DNA of 64,000 nt from Diphasiastrum complanatum (Eukaryota; Streptophyta; Lycopodiopsida; Lycopodiales; Lycopodiaceae): NCBI GenBank assembly GCA_029204225.1, contig CM055101.1, positions 41,378,927 through 41,442,926 on the forward strand. The letters run 5' to 3'. This document shows, piece by piece, positions 1 to 9,990 of the stretch. Made by a program: the position numbers and the translations under genes. The notes under the pieces were generated by a model. That model searched no databases, had not been told where the DNA came from, and saw nothing but the letters and a program-made list of their open reading frames with translations. Positions within the stretch are counted from its first letter, which is position 1. Each line of letters starts with the position of its first letter.

Positions 1-200
1 TCATCCAGATCCACCAATGGGATCCATATATGCTCATTTCCCAAAGTTGACTATTCTTTTTGGCTAGAAAACAAAAAGCTAGTCTTCCACATCTATAGGA
101 ATATTCCCTATAAAATAGTATCTAATGGAACCTTCCTATCTTATCTTCTAGAATCTTATCCACACATGTGAATGATATCTTGACATGTGTGAGTAATAAC

Positions 201-1496
201 TCATGATGGCTCTTCAAGCATTGTGGTTAGAAAAGAGTAAGAGGTAGAAGGAGATGTGTCTTCCCTTTGCTTTCCTTTCTCAAAGTATGTGAGCCTTGAA
301 GGCTCGGCCTTGCTCCTTGTGGATCTTCTCGGCTCCTTTGGCACTTGATTTTGATCTTCCAAAAGATCACTTTCAAGAGGCTCCTCCTCGGTTGTTGCAA
401 GATCTTCATCACCTAAGATATTAGATGAATTTGGAGACAACTTGTAACTTTGAGATTAATCAAACAAGAATCCTTGCTAACTTTTACTTTCTCTGAAATA
501 GGATCAAATATCTTATATCCTTTGCTATTTTCACTATAGCCTACAAATATTCCTTTGAAGGAAGTTGCATCTTCTTTCCTTCTTATTTCAAAAGAAATGT
601 GGACATAACATATACATCCAAACACTTTAAAATCTTTTACATTGGGCTTATTGCCAAACAAAGTTTGAAATGGTGAGATCCCACCATTAGCACTACTAGG
701 GAAACCTATTACATAAGTAATTAGCACAAGTTATGGCCTTCCCCCAAAAAGTGATGGGTAGAGATGCACAAAGCCTTAAAGACTTTGCACATTCACAAAG
801 ACTCCTATTCTTCCTCTCGACCACCCCATTTTGTTGGGGGGTGTAAGGACAAGTGAGTTCTCTCTTCATGCCATTAATCTCACAAAAGTCTCTCATCTTG
901 TTGGAGATATATTCTCCTCCATTATCACATCTTAGAACTTTAATGCAAGAACTAAATTGCTTTTCCACTAGAGACTTAAACTTTACAAAAGCTTCATATA
1001 CAAGGATTTTCTTAGGCAATAATTCAATCCAAGTGTATCTAGTACAATCATCAATAAAAGTCACATACATTAAAGCTCCTCCATTACTTTCATAAGAAAA
1101 AGTATGTACATCCGAATGGATAAGATCTAAAGGTGAGGTAGATCTTGTTAAAGATCTTTTGTGGGAAGTCTTGTGTGACTTTGCAAGGCCACATGCCTCA
1201 CAAACTTTGCCACACTTCTTGAAAGCTTTTGGTAGGCCGAGAGCTAGCTCCTTTGATGCCATGGATTCCACTGATTGAAGATTAGGATGGCCCAATATAT
1301 TGTGCCAAAGCTCCAGTTGAGTCAACTCCTCCCTAACCATATTCACACTTTCAATAGCCACATTAGCATCCAACTTGAAAAGCCTTCCTTGCTTAATGCC
1401 ACTAGCTATGCACTTATTATTTTTCAAGATGGAACACACTCCATTCTTGAAATGTACATTTAGTCCATTGTCCATTAATTGACCAACACTAAGCAA
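201..1496 (-). pseudogene. copia GAG-pre-integrase and integrase (broken)
   Basis: Integrase would insert element cDNA into the host chromosome. The frame from 1,496 starts with a GAG-pre-integrase segment (ELWHNILGHPNLQSVES) and a zinc-binding half-site (CEACGLAKSH), followed by the catalytic core. The DDE triad is visible: LIHSDVHTF, VLRCDNGGEY and QNGVVERKNR. The frame breaks near 700 and continues at 727-413 (PFQTLFGNKPNVKDFKVFGC, GIFVGYSENSKGYKIFDP), then at 440-201 (RRSTRSKAEPSRLTYFEKGK), the usual INT-RT linker. At least two frameshifts make it non-functional. Its neighbour upstream is the protease of the same element. Confidence 0.88.
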
Positions 1497-1499
1497 GTT

Positions 1500-1875
1500 T
1501 TATGTAATGGATGGAACATACAAAACATTATGAAGATCTATCCTTTTAGATGATCCTAAACATAATGGAATAGATCCTATGCCATCTATCTTGCATTCTT
1601 GATCACTAGCTGTGTAGATTGATTTCTTAGAATCATTACAAAAAAGTAGATAAGAGAAATAATGCGTGTTGAATGACATGTGGGAACTTAGCCCCACTAT
1701 CAATCCACCATGTCTCTTGGCTTGATGTTGGTGTAGGTGCTACCATCAAGGATGTGTTGAAGCCATCCTCTTCCTCCTCCCCTTGTGCAAGATTGACTTG
1801 ATCTTCATTCCCTTGTGCATTCTTCTTCTTATAGCATTCGAAAGCAAAGTGTCCTTTCTTCCCACAAAGAAACAC
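1500..1875 (-). pseudogene. copia zinc knuckle and aspartic protease (broken)
   Basis: The 1,875-1,636 frame begins with the gag zinc knuckle CGKKGHFAFEC and runs into the protease start WWIDSGAKF, where DSG is the catalytic aspartate motif. The protease C-terminal half lies in another frame at 1,703-1,500 and ends at VLYVPSIT. A frameshift near 1,680-1,700 therefore cuts the protease. In an intact element this enzyme cleaves the Gag-Pol polyprotein inside the virus-like particle. Confidence 0.82.
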
Positions 1876-2390
1876 TTCAACTTTGCTTTGTTCTTTTGCT
1901 TCCCTTTGGAGGTAGATGCTCCATCCTTTGCCTCGGTCTCCTTGCCTTGGATCTTCTTGAAAGGATGAGACTTCTTCTTGCCTTTAGATGTGAAGTTTGC
2001 TTTCTCATCACCATTATGTAGTGATAAGGACCCCATTATTGTTTTGAGGTGTAGAATCCTACTCTTCTCGGCCACAAGAACATTATGCAATTTTTCAATT
2101 GATGAAAGTTGGTCTTGAATAGCAAAAGATTGAACTAGATTAGAGAACTCATCTCCTAATCCATTCAAGAATACTTGTACTAGTTCATTATCTTAGATCT
2201 TCTCTCCTATAGATCCCAATTCTTTGTTCCAGGATTTTATCCTTAGGACATACTCTTGTCCATTTTCTCCACTTCTCCTCATGCTTTGCAAGATCAAGTT
2301 TCTTAGCATAGGCACTTTTGAAGTGTTATGGGATTCATAAATGTTCTTTAGTGAATCCCAAGCCTCTTTTGATGTGGTACAAGAAGCCAC
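1746..2390 (-). pseudogene. copia Gag (UBN2-type), N-terminus missing
   Basis: Frame 2,390-2,193 contains the conserved copia Gag segment TSKEAWDSLKNIYESHNTSK followed by LRNLILQSMR. It stops after GEKI, and the remainder (GLGDEFSNLVQSFAIQDQLS, then a Lys-rich linker) is in a different frame at 2,168-1,746. The expected N-terminal part upstream of SKEAWDSL is absent because homology ends near 2,397. Gag would form the particle and bind RNA; here a frameshift and the missing start prevent that. Confidence 0.82.
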
Positions 2391-2397
2391 TTAATTG

Positions 2398-2799
2398 TTG
2401 AAACTCACTCAATCAGAGATGCAACAACAAGATAAGACAACAAGAGATGTATATTGATAAATCAAATTCAGAGTCATAAGAATTCGTTTTTGATCAATGA
2501 TGAGAAAATTTGCGAAGGTTTCGCGAAGGCGAAGCAACCGCGACTCGGATGGACTTCAGATGCGATCACTGGACACTACTGGCTGAATCACTCCTACAAT
2601 CCTCCAAAATGTAGTCGGGCACTACTGATTTACGTTTATAGAATTAGTGCAGCATTCAACATAGTTTTAACCAAGGTGCAGAATAAAAAATGAACAAGGA
2701 AATCTTAGACACACGAAAACCAGCAGACACATTTTGCATTCGAGATAAGACACGACAAGAAAATCATCTATATTGATCTTTCTCCGATTGTTCAAGCAC
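2398..2799. other. No gene seen; possible family A leader
   Basis: No ORF with recognisable homology. Read on the minus strand it lies just inside the inverted LTR-like segment 2,800-3,500, so it could be the 5' leader of that truncated element. I found no sequence matching it elsewhere in the window. Confidence 0.3.
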
Positions 2800-3500
2800 T
2801 GCATGCAAATCCACGTAGTGCATTGGCGTGAGAGAAACGCGGCTCTCTCACGAGTAATCGTCTCGCTTTACTAGTGGACAGTTGGATCTACAGATCCTAG
2901 ACTGAATTGTCTTCGCACACAGGTGGACATGTATTTTGTAATTTCGTCGTGATTGCTTACTAGCATCAAACTACCTCATTACACTATATGTGTATTCTGT
3001 CTTATCTATGTGTCAAGTATAATCCAACAAGTGTATAGTCATTCTATATAACTTTTAAGATTAGAGTGACTAAACATCTACAACAAATCAGAAAATTACA
3101 AGAATGGCCGATTAGCCACGACCTAGATTGTAACTGTTGACGTTATGCCATCAGATCAGACATCTGTACTTTTGGGTACTTGCATGATCTCGCTGGTACT
3201 CTTTGGAGCGTCAAGGGCAGGAGAGAAGGTTTTTCGACATTGGTTTCGTTTCCGTCATTGGTTTCGTTTCCATTGTTGGTTCCATTTTGGTCGTCTGTCT
3301 TTTCTCGTACTGGACCGCAAAGGATTCTCGTGCCAGACCACAAAAGATTCTCGTTCGTGAATCTTTCGAGTTTGTGAACCATTCGTCTTCGTGTCCTTTG
3401 ACTTTTGTGTTCGCGAACCATTCGTGTTCGTGTTTTGTGTCAGGCAGAGGGCTGAAAGCTATCAAGGTTTTGTAGTTAGAAACATTTTGTTTCTTCAATA
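2800..3500 (-). mobile_element. Copia family A LTR remnant (inverted)
   Basis: The reverse complement of this stretch matches 48,530-49,140, the segment following the RNase H of the plus-strand family A element. Shared blocks include the inverse of agggctgaaagct (near 3,450) and of cacgagtaat (near 2,850), in the same order and at similar spacing. Both copies are rich in TTCGTG/CACGAA motifs. No TG...CA ends or TSD could be fixed, so boundaries are approximate. Confidence 0.6.
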
Positions 3501-3721
3501 AATAGTTTCTTATTGTCTAGATTGTTTTAAGTTGTCTCATACTTCCGCATATAGTCTTATACTTTCGCATATAATTTTTGCGCACATATTCAATCAGAAC
3601 AAATACTGTTCTATTAGTACATAGATAAGATAAAATCGCGATTGAAGACACTGATATTAGTTTGATTTATTCAAACTTGCATCATGTTCTCTGTGGAAGA
3701 ATAATAATTATTTTTCCTACA
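3501..3721 (+). mobile_element. 3' end of a copia 5' LTR (partial)
   Basis: The sequence ends tttttcctaca at 3,721, immediately before a primer binding site at 3,723 and a plus-strand gag. That places the right edge of a 5' LTR at 3,721. The left edge was not found; it may run into the inverted LTR at 2,800-3,500. Confidence 0.55.
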
Positions 3722-3722
3722 G

Positions 3723-3734
3723 TGGTATCAGAGC
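3723..3734 (+). other. Primer binding site, initiator-Met tRNA type
   Basis: tggtatcagagc, the PBS typical of plant Ty1/copia elements, complementary to the 3' end of tRNA-iMet. It lies one base after the inferred LTR end and about 100 bp before the gag start codon. Confidence 0.85.
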
Positions 3735-3836
3735 ATACAAAATTAAAGTTGATACAGTGGTATCTTCAAATCCCTCTCAGCATTCTTCATACATCCATCA
3801 GTAAGCCGCTATCTAGAGGTAATTCAGAATTAAAAG

Positions 3837-4253
3837 ATGTCATCGATCACCAATATTCAAACAAAGATTACTACAATCTTGGAACCAGAAGGTTCAAACT
3901 ACTTGATTTGGAAATTAAAGACGTCACTCTTGTTGAAGGGTGAAGGTCTATGGCAATGGGTAGAACCGATTGAGGAGAAGCCAGAAGCTACTCCTGGTAA
4001 AGAACTTCGAGAATGGAGTTTTAAAAATGACAAAGCTATAGCAATTATTGCGTCTTCAGTGCATGACAATATAATGCTAGATCTTACATCAATTTCTAAC
4101 GCAAAGGATTTATGGGAATCGCAAACCAAGAATGAGACTCGATCTTGTAATCAGATCATGTTCTTGGAAGACCAATTAACTTACTTACAATGGGACGACA
4201 AAGACTTGAACACATTTGTGCGAAAGATTAAAGATCTATCTAGTTCCTTGTAG
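3837..4253 (+). pseudogene. Copia family A Gag, N-terminal half
   Basis: Starts MSSITNIQTKITTILEPEGS; the next residues (YLIWKLKTSLLL) are the classic copia Gag N-terminal motif. Later MFLEDQLTYLQWDDKDLNTF matches the UBN2-type Gag core. The frame ends at a stop at 4,251-4,253 (SSSL-stop), where related copies continue. A short decayed stretch joins it to the second Gag ORF at 4,347. The start sits about 100 bp after the PBS, as expected for gag. Confidence 0.85.
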
Positions 4254-4346
4254 AATTCTGGTGCAAAAAATACAATTTCTAAGAAAAAATAGCTTAGTTA
4301 TTCTATTTGAGTCCTACCCAGGTCATTCCACACAACTCAAATCTTA

Positions 4347-4719
4347 TTGTCGAAAGATGCGACAATGACACTTCAAAAGGCAATAGACGGAGTGATGGAA
4401 GAAGTAGAAGCTTGTGAATGCTATGACGACAATGATATTTCAAAAAATGCTCTATTTACTCAGAAGAATAAATCTTCTAAGAAGTCTAAGTTTAAGAGGG
4501 AGTCGTCTAAGAAGAATGAGTCTAAGACTAATGAACAACAATCTGGAAAACAACAAAAGAATTCTAGTGATAAGAAGATTTGCAACAGATGCAGAAGGTC
4601 AAGTCACACAGAAGAAGAGTGTGGCTAAATCCAAAGATTGAATGCATTCATTGTCATAAACAGGGTTATGCAGCAATAGCATGTTATCAGAATCCCAGAA
4701 ACAAAAAAGAGGAGAATTG
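4347..4719 (+). pseudogene. Copia family A Gag C-terminus with damaged zinc knuckle
   Basis: LSKDATMTLQKAIDGVMEEV continues Gag; the same motif occurs as LLTKDPTMNLKKAIVEIREE in the copy near 12,960. A Lys/Ser-rich RNA-binding linker follows, then CNRCRRSSHTEEEC, a CCHC knuckle. The frame stops at 4,626-4,628. In the neighbouring frame a second knuckle reads CIHCHKQGYAAIAC, where the histidine of CX2CX4HX4C is tyrosine; the sister copy has CIHCHKKGHAAMDSC. The coding line then ends in an in-frame TGA just before the solo LTR insertion. Confidence 0.8.
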
Positions 4720-4724
4720 AAGCG

Positions 4725-5500
4725 TGTTGGGGATATTTCCAACAAAGTGTAAATAAATAAAATCATCCAATAAAATGTGTTGCGAGGGCATGACATCCTG
4801 TGTGTATAAGCCCATGGCCCAATGAGCACGCAAATAAAGTTGTAAATAAAATAAACATGACTTGGGCCTTGGAATTAAAATAAAACTAGAGGCCCAATGT
4901 CATTTTTAAACTTAGAGATCACTTTTTCGAGTTGGGTCCAAATTGGGACTCACATGAATCTTGTGATTTCTAATGTACTTTTTGTGGACCCTTGGATCAA
5001 GTTGGGTCCAAGATGAATGGATAGGATCATTGTGAATATTAGCCAATAGGATTGAGGGGCAAGGGCCTTCCCCATTTTTTAAAAAGGAACCATTTGTACA
5101 CTATTTTTCATGCTTAATGAGGAGGAAACTCTACCATTTTTGGAAGAGAAGCATCCTCATTTGCTATTGACTACTTGCTAATGCTCTTGATTGTGTTCTC
5201 CCTTGCTTTCTATTTTCATGTTTATTGTTTGCCATAGTGAATGCTTTTCCATTACCAAGCATAAGGAGCATTTGAGCTAACCTCCACCCTCACTCTCTAT
5301 CTCTCTTCTCTTCTAAACCTCTTCTTTTCTATCACTTCCCTTCACCCAAATCATGAGTAGTGTTAGAGGTGAGTCGAGTTAAGGGAGAAAGTAGGAAACT
5401 AACTCAAAGTAGCATCTATGCATAGTTAGGTACCTATCCAGTGATCTAACCCTTGTTGACAGGCGGGAGAGCTATACTACGCGAGATCTTTGACTCTACA
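4725..5500 (+). mobile_element. Solo LTR (776 bp) with 5-bp target-site duplication
   Basis: Begins tgttggggatatttcc and ends tttgactctaca, i.e. TG...CA ends. It is flanked by the direct repeat aagcg (4,720-4,724 and 5,501-5,505). No internal region is present, so it is a solo LTR left by LTR-LTR recombination. Skipping the LTR and one TSD copy puts the gag frame upstream into the same frame as the protease-proximal ORF downstream. The last 150 bp match 37,230-37,380. Confidence 0.92.
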
Positions 5501-5759
5501 AAGCGAACCTTCAGATTCAAACTATGTCGAAGACAAAGCAGAATGCTCCAGAGCAGCAGAAGACAAGGCAACAAGAAATTCAACAGCTTATGTTAGTACT
5601 GATCTATGTTGTTCATATAATTCAATTCGAGAAGTAGTACTTGATTCGGGAGCAACCTCACATTTTGTTTCCTCAAAACAAATTTTGTTTGAGTACAAGA
5701 AGATGAACTATTCGAGATTCATTATACTTGGAGACAGTTATTGGAGCGTGAAGACGTAG
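5501..5759 (+). pseudogene. Copia family A protease start
   Basis: This continues the host copia after the solo LTR. The frame reads SEPSDSNYVEDKAE and then VVLDSGATSHFVSS, where DSGA is the aspartic protease active site, followed by YSRFIILGDSYWSV. The sister copy near 12,400 has SRFIVLGDGSRHQVNG at the same point. The ORF ends at 5,757-5,759 inside the protease, and the rest of pol is gone. Confidence 0.8.
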
Positions 5760-5789
5760 ACAGTCTGTACATGGAATACTGTGTATTTC

Positions 5790-6040
5790 TGTAGTGTCGT
5801 CTGTGTAATATCCCGTGTAAATTTGCAGTGTCGCCTGTGTAGTATCCCGTGTAAAACTGTAGTGTCATTTTTTTGCCCTGATTGTCGCCTATCATAAACT
5901 GTGAGGAAAAATGCAGTGTCGCATTTTTCGTCTTTTTTTGCTTGTCAGAAATTGCATGTAAAATTGCAGTGTCGCATTTCGCCCTAATTGTCGCTTGTCA
6001 AAAACTGCATGTAAAAATGCAGTCTCACATTTTTCACATT
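5790..6040. repeat. Degenerate tandem repeat, 34-bp units then about 53-bp units
   Basis: The core tgyagtgtcg recurs at 5,790, 5,824 and 5,858 (34-bp steps), then at 5,912, 5,965 and, mutated, at 6,018 (53-54-bp steps). The 34-bp units also share ctgtgtartatcccgtgtaaa. The longer units share gcatgtaaaa and cattttt. Confidence 0.8.
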
Positions 6041-6640
6041 TTTTGCAAAAAGTGTCGCTTTTCTGGAAGTGCCAAAATGGCCTGACAACAACTTAGGTAA
6101 GTGTTGCTAAACACTTAGTTGCAAATTAAGAGAAAAAGAAGCGATAGTGTCAGGTGTCAGTTTTTTCGCCTGTGGAAAAACTTGAGTAATAATGCAGACT
6201 GTGGCAATTAGTTCAAATATGCAGACTATTAAAAACAGTTCATTTTCTGCAGGTTGCATTTGAGAGAGTAAAAATCAGAGAAGGAAGAAGGGCTGTTGGG
6301 ATCAGTAGGAGTTAGCTTAAATTCCAGCAGGGTGATGATCAGTGGTTGATGTTATGAAGCGATGAGAGAAACACAAACAACTAACAGATTTTACTAGATG
6401 ACAATTGAAATGATTATTGAGAGAGATGGATGGAGGGTGGCACAGATTTGAATGGAGTTGATCATACAAAAAAATAGATGTTGTAATGGCGCAATTGGTA
6501 ACAATAGTGAGTGATAGATGGCCACGATGGTGCCAGGGTGGGTGGGATCCGGGGCCTCAACGTTGAGGCCCCAGCGCAGGGGTCTGGGGGACTGCGCTAG
6601 CCCCCAACACTGAATAGTATGACTTGTATAAGATTGAACA
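6041..6640. other. No gene seen
   Basis: Contains no ORF with recognisable content. A short GC-richer block (6,530-6,600, ggggcctcaacgttgaggcccc) contains an inverted repeat, GGGGCCTCAACGTTGAGGCCCC, which is a perfect 22-bp palindrome at 6,551-6,572. Confidence 0.4.
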
Positions 6641-7640
6641 AGTATTTTGCAGGTCAAGTCACTAGTGGTTGCGACAATGTTTTTGGATTTTTTCAAAATT
6701 TTCTTGACAGGAACCTTTGCCTGACTGATATATAATTTATCACAGTGTATTACCACTTTGGGGAGTTCGGCGAGAGTTCTTGTTGGCGAATGATGACTCA
6801 ATGAGAGTTCTAAAAGAAATTTGGGCGCGATAGGGACTTGGATCCTTTGCCACTATCCTTTTGATGGAAACTAACCTCTGTCGACTTGCAAGGAAGTACA
6901 GAATGATGATGAGAGGGATGATGAGGGTTAGATGAAGGTTTTCGTGGTGAGAGATAGTCTGGCGAGGGTTCAGAAGGCAATTTAGCACTTTTGAGAGCTG
7001 GGAATGTTCGTCGGACTAGTTACATGTAATATTAACCTTCGCCTACTTTATAAATACTTTAAAACAATGTTTTATGACTATTTTGAGTTTGGCAAAGATT
7101 GATGATACACAAGCGAGGGTTTATGAAGGTTGGCGAAGGTCCAAAGGACTGAGATTTTTTTCTGAGCACTGGGAATATTCGCCTAACCACTTTTCTCAAT
7201 ATTAACCTTTGTCAACTTCACTAAAGCTAAAAAACATGGAAAAGTAACTACTGGCAAACTGGCGAAAGTTTGCAATAAGTACTTTTGCAGATATTGAAGT
7301 TGGCGAGAGTTCTGATGGCAAATTCCTCTTTGTGGTGTCGAAGGACCTTCGCCAGAGACCGTACACTCAGTACTAACCTTCGTTGACTTCCAAGATGGCT
7401 CTGATGCTAAAAATGAAGCTGGGCGAAGGTTGTTTGGTGTTTTGGGCTACAGTTGTGAAATTCTGGACATTTTTTACGAAGGTTTTTTCATTTTTCTAAT
7501 TGTTTTTGGGCAATTTTGGCAAACTGCTTGGGAACTAACCTTTGCCTGACTAACTGTAGGTACTGATGATGTGGCAGAACATACTACCAGGTGGACTAAG
7601 GTTGGTTTGATAAGAGCATAAAGCTATGAGGTCTGATAGG
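6640..7640. repeat. Degenerate tandem array, about 160-170 bp period, six copies
   Basis: The motif (c/t)taaccttygcc recurs at about 6,713, 6,872, 7,033, 7,203, 7,373 and 7,536, spaced 159, 161, 170, 170 and 163 bp. Each unit also tends to carry ggcgarggtt-like words (for example 6,769, 6,961, 7,261 and 7,302) and gggaatattcg/gggaatgttcg before the core. Units are strongly diverged. No coding frame spans the array. Confidence 0.7.
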
Positions 7641-8892
7641 TGTTTTTTGGCTCTTTTTTTGGACAGATTGTCAAAAGTACATGGTTTTTCTGATTCTTAG
7701 GATCTATGGAAGGGATAGGGCGTTGAGATCTGATGTTTTTCACCTCTCAATCTCTCTCTACAGATCATACAAACAACAAATCATGAAAAAACAACAAATC
7801 TAACCTCTACTCCACACTAAACTACCCCCCGCACATCCATTCCACAAGCAAAAATTAAAAATACAAGATGAATGAATGCAAGCTAAAAAAAACAAGAAAA
7901 TGCAAAATCTATTCCCCGGCAACAAAGCCAAAAAAATTGTACTCACTAAGTGCCCAACACCGAGCTTTCCCTTATGTTATCTAGATCTTAGCGCATCGGA
8001 GTGACTAGACCACTTTTGTCGAAGGACTTGGTGAGTGCTAGACTCTAGTAAGATAACTTCATGTAGTGATGACTATGATGAATCACGTGAACTCATGCAT
8101 GCCAATCAATTTTATTCCTATATTTTGCCGACTTTCCTGAACAATGCTAGAGAGCACCTTCCACCAAGAGAAAGATGAAAAAGACAAAGCATGAGTCCAA
8201 GTTGGGAAGATGAAGTACACCAAATTCAATATCCTTGAATTTGTAGCTTCTTAAGTGATGCTCCACTTGGCCGGCTTGCCAGAAAATAGGATTTTTTATG
8301 AGTTGAACCCTTGGACGACTTAGATACGGCAAGCTATTCACGTCAGAGGTCGTAGTCTCGACTGAGCTTGCAGACGATCGAGAAGAAGCCCATTATAAGC
8401 TTCTCTGAATATCAAAACAGCACGTGTTTTCAATATCTGAATGACTCTGTTAGTGCTTACGCTGTAATATTTCTCTATCGGTTACAGATTGTAGTTATTC
8501 GTAGATTTAGATGTAGGATTGCTTCTTCCAGGAAGATTAATATTGGGACACACATGAAAAGAGTTTGAACTCGAGAAGTATACGCCTATGATACAATACC
8601 TCCTTCCTCAGAAAGATAACCATGTTTGCTGAAAGTAAGAAAGATATGCAACCCCTTTCTTGAGTTTCTAGACAGTAATGCCAAAATCTACTCTATTTAG
8701 TAATAGCTTCGGCGGGCTAAGAATCTGGACGTTCTGAGGTAACTAATTCTGATAAAACTCAGTTGCACTTTTGCATCAAATTGAACTACTTGTACTTGAA
8801 GAGATTCCCAACTTAGTTCTGGGATTAGAAAGAGTAGATAGATGGTCCTCCTGATACATTAATTTGCAAATAATTGTAAACTCTGTCTCACC
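7641..8892. other. No gene seen
   Basis: Mixed AT-rich DNA. Short ORFs on either strand (for example 8,147-8,341 and 8,368-8,568) show no recognisable domain and no supporting context. I see nothing else here. Confidence 0.3.
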
Positions 8893-9062
8893 ACTTTAAA
8901 GACCATGAAAATTGTAAATTCGTTATGGAATTTCTTTTTTGTATCGAATGCTTTCTGATGCAAATTTATCTCCCACTCTCATCAGTTTACAGACCATGAA
9001 AATTGTAGATTTCTTATGCAATTTTTCTTTTATATCTTATGCTTTCTGATGCAAATTTGGAG
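8893..9062. repeat. Tandem duplication, 91-bp period, two copies
   Basis: gaccatgaaaattgta occurs at 8,901 and again at 8,992, and ctttctgatgcaaattt follows in both copies. Identity is imperfect. It is simple intergenic duplication with no coding content. Confidence 0.75.
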
Positions 9063-9714
9063 TACTGTAAGCAATACTTGGCTAAGCCTTCTGATTGTTG
9101 GAAAATTGTGTCTAAAGCAACGTCCTCATGTGCCCTTGGCCGGGGGAGGCTTTGTTAGGACCACTTTTTGTGAAAAGCTGCATGATTATAAGCAATGGAC
9201 TTATTGTGGGGGGTGAGAGTCATTTGATCAGTAAGCAATGGCAAGTTAAGACTTAAGTTCTGAAGTTACTCCAATCAACAAGTATCTTTAAAAAGATCGT
9301 TCTCTTATCTAAAGAAAGGAAAAAGATTTACCTACTCTTATCCAACACATTTTAAGAATATGTTCATAAGAACTTTTGGGCATCATTCAAAACAATAAAA
9401 TGATTCATCTCATTGTTCAAAAGTTTCACCCATATTGAATTTTTTTAAAGTAATAAACTTTTATGTCTTATGGAGTAAGTATATTAATGGATGACATTTT
9501 CACTATAGAATGGATTGTGATTTTAACTCAAAAATTTGTCACATAATGCAAATATAACTCACATGTTCTCCATCGAGTAGGTATTCAAAGCATGATATCT
9601 TGGGTTGTAATATTGCCTACAATAAATAAATAAAAATTATTCCTAGATACAAACTCCCATAATGTGAACATAAACTTGGATATCATTGAAAATTTCTTAT
9701 GTCATGTTCCTTAT

Positions 9715-9990
9715 AAGATCCTTTTTTAGCCAATAGTTTGTCTAATGAGTTAGCGGGAATAAACATAGATGTGTCTCAACATGAGTTCAAACAAGAAATT
9801 GAAGTGGATTCATCAGAAGAAACACACTTTGTCAATGATTGTAGAGAATTCATAGATCTCACAAATCGATTGATCCTTGACGAGGTAGCTTTTCTTTAAA
9901 CTGAAGAAAACCTAGATTCTAAGAGCTATATTTGTTGTCCAAGTTCTGGCAATCTTCAACATGTTGAAATAAGTGATGTTGAAATAAGTC
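9715..9990 (+). pseudogene. Possible decayed coding fragment, unidentified
   Basis: A plus-strand frame reads NELAGINIDVSQHEFKQEI and later THFVNDCREFIDLTNRLILD, then hits stops. The composition looks more like old protein-coding sequence than the flanks. I do not recognise the family and found no second copy. The surrounding 9,063-9,714 and 9,991-10,860 hold no recognisable feature. Confidence 0.25.

Larger units (their letters stand above)
1..2397 (-). mobile_element. Ty1/copia retrotransposon, 5'- and 3'-truncated (gag-PR-INT only)
   Basis: Minus-strand remnant with domains in Ty1/copia order (gag, zinc knuckle, protease, integrase). It enters within gag near 2,397 and stops after the integrase C-terminal linker near 201, so reverse transcriptase and RNase H are missing. 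Bases 1-200 hold no ORF; they carry cacacatgtg (161-170) and acatgtgtga-like palindromes of the kind found in other copia LTRs of this window, so they may be LTR or leader DNA joined by deletion. Several frameshifts separate the ORFs, so it is dead. Confidence 0.85.
3723..5760 (+). mobile_element. Copia family A element, gag-PR only, split by a solo LTR
   Basis: PBS, gag, zinc knuckle and protease start lie on the plus strand in copia order. The element is interrupted at 4,720-4,724 by a solo LTR. After 5,760 coding similarity stops and tandem repeats begin, so INT, RT and RNase H are lost. Its proteins resemble the minus-strand element at 11,703-13,467, for example in the gag motif MFLEDQLTYLQWDDKDL versus MMLEDQLTNLQWEGKDL. 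Confidence 0.8.

Noticed and set aside
3143-3498. Overlapping ORFs on both strands in the inverted LTR
   Set aside because: They arise from TTCGTG/CACGAA-rich LTR sequence; no domain, and the homologous region at 48,600 is non-coding.
3723-3734. Possible tRNA-Met gene at the tggtatcagagc sites
   Set aside because: Only the 12-base PBS match is present next to LTR ends; no cloverleaf could be traced at any of these sites.
5790-6040. CRISPR-like regularly spaced repeats
   Set aside because: The repeats are degenerate, the spacing changes and spacers are similar to each other; this is a plant-type tandem repeat.
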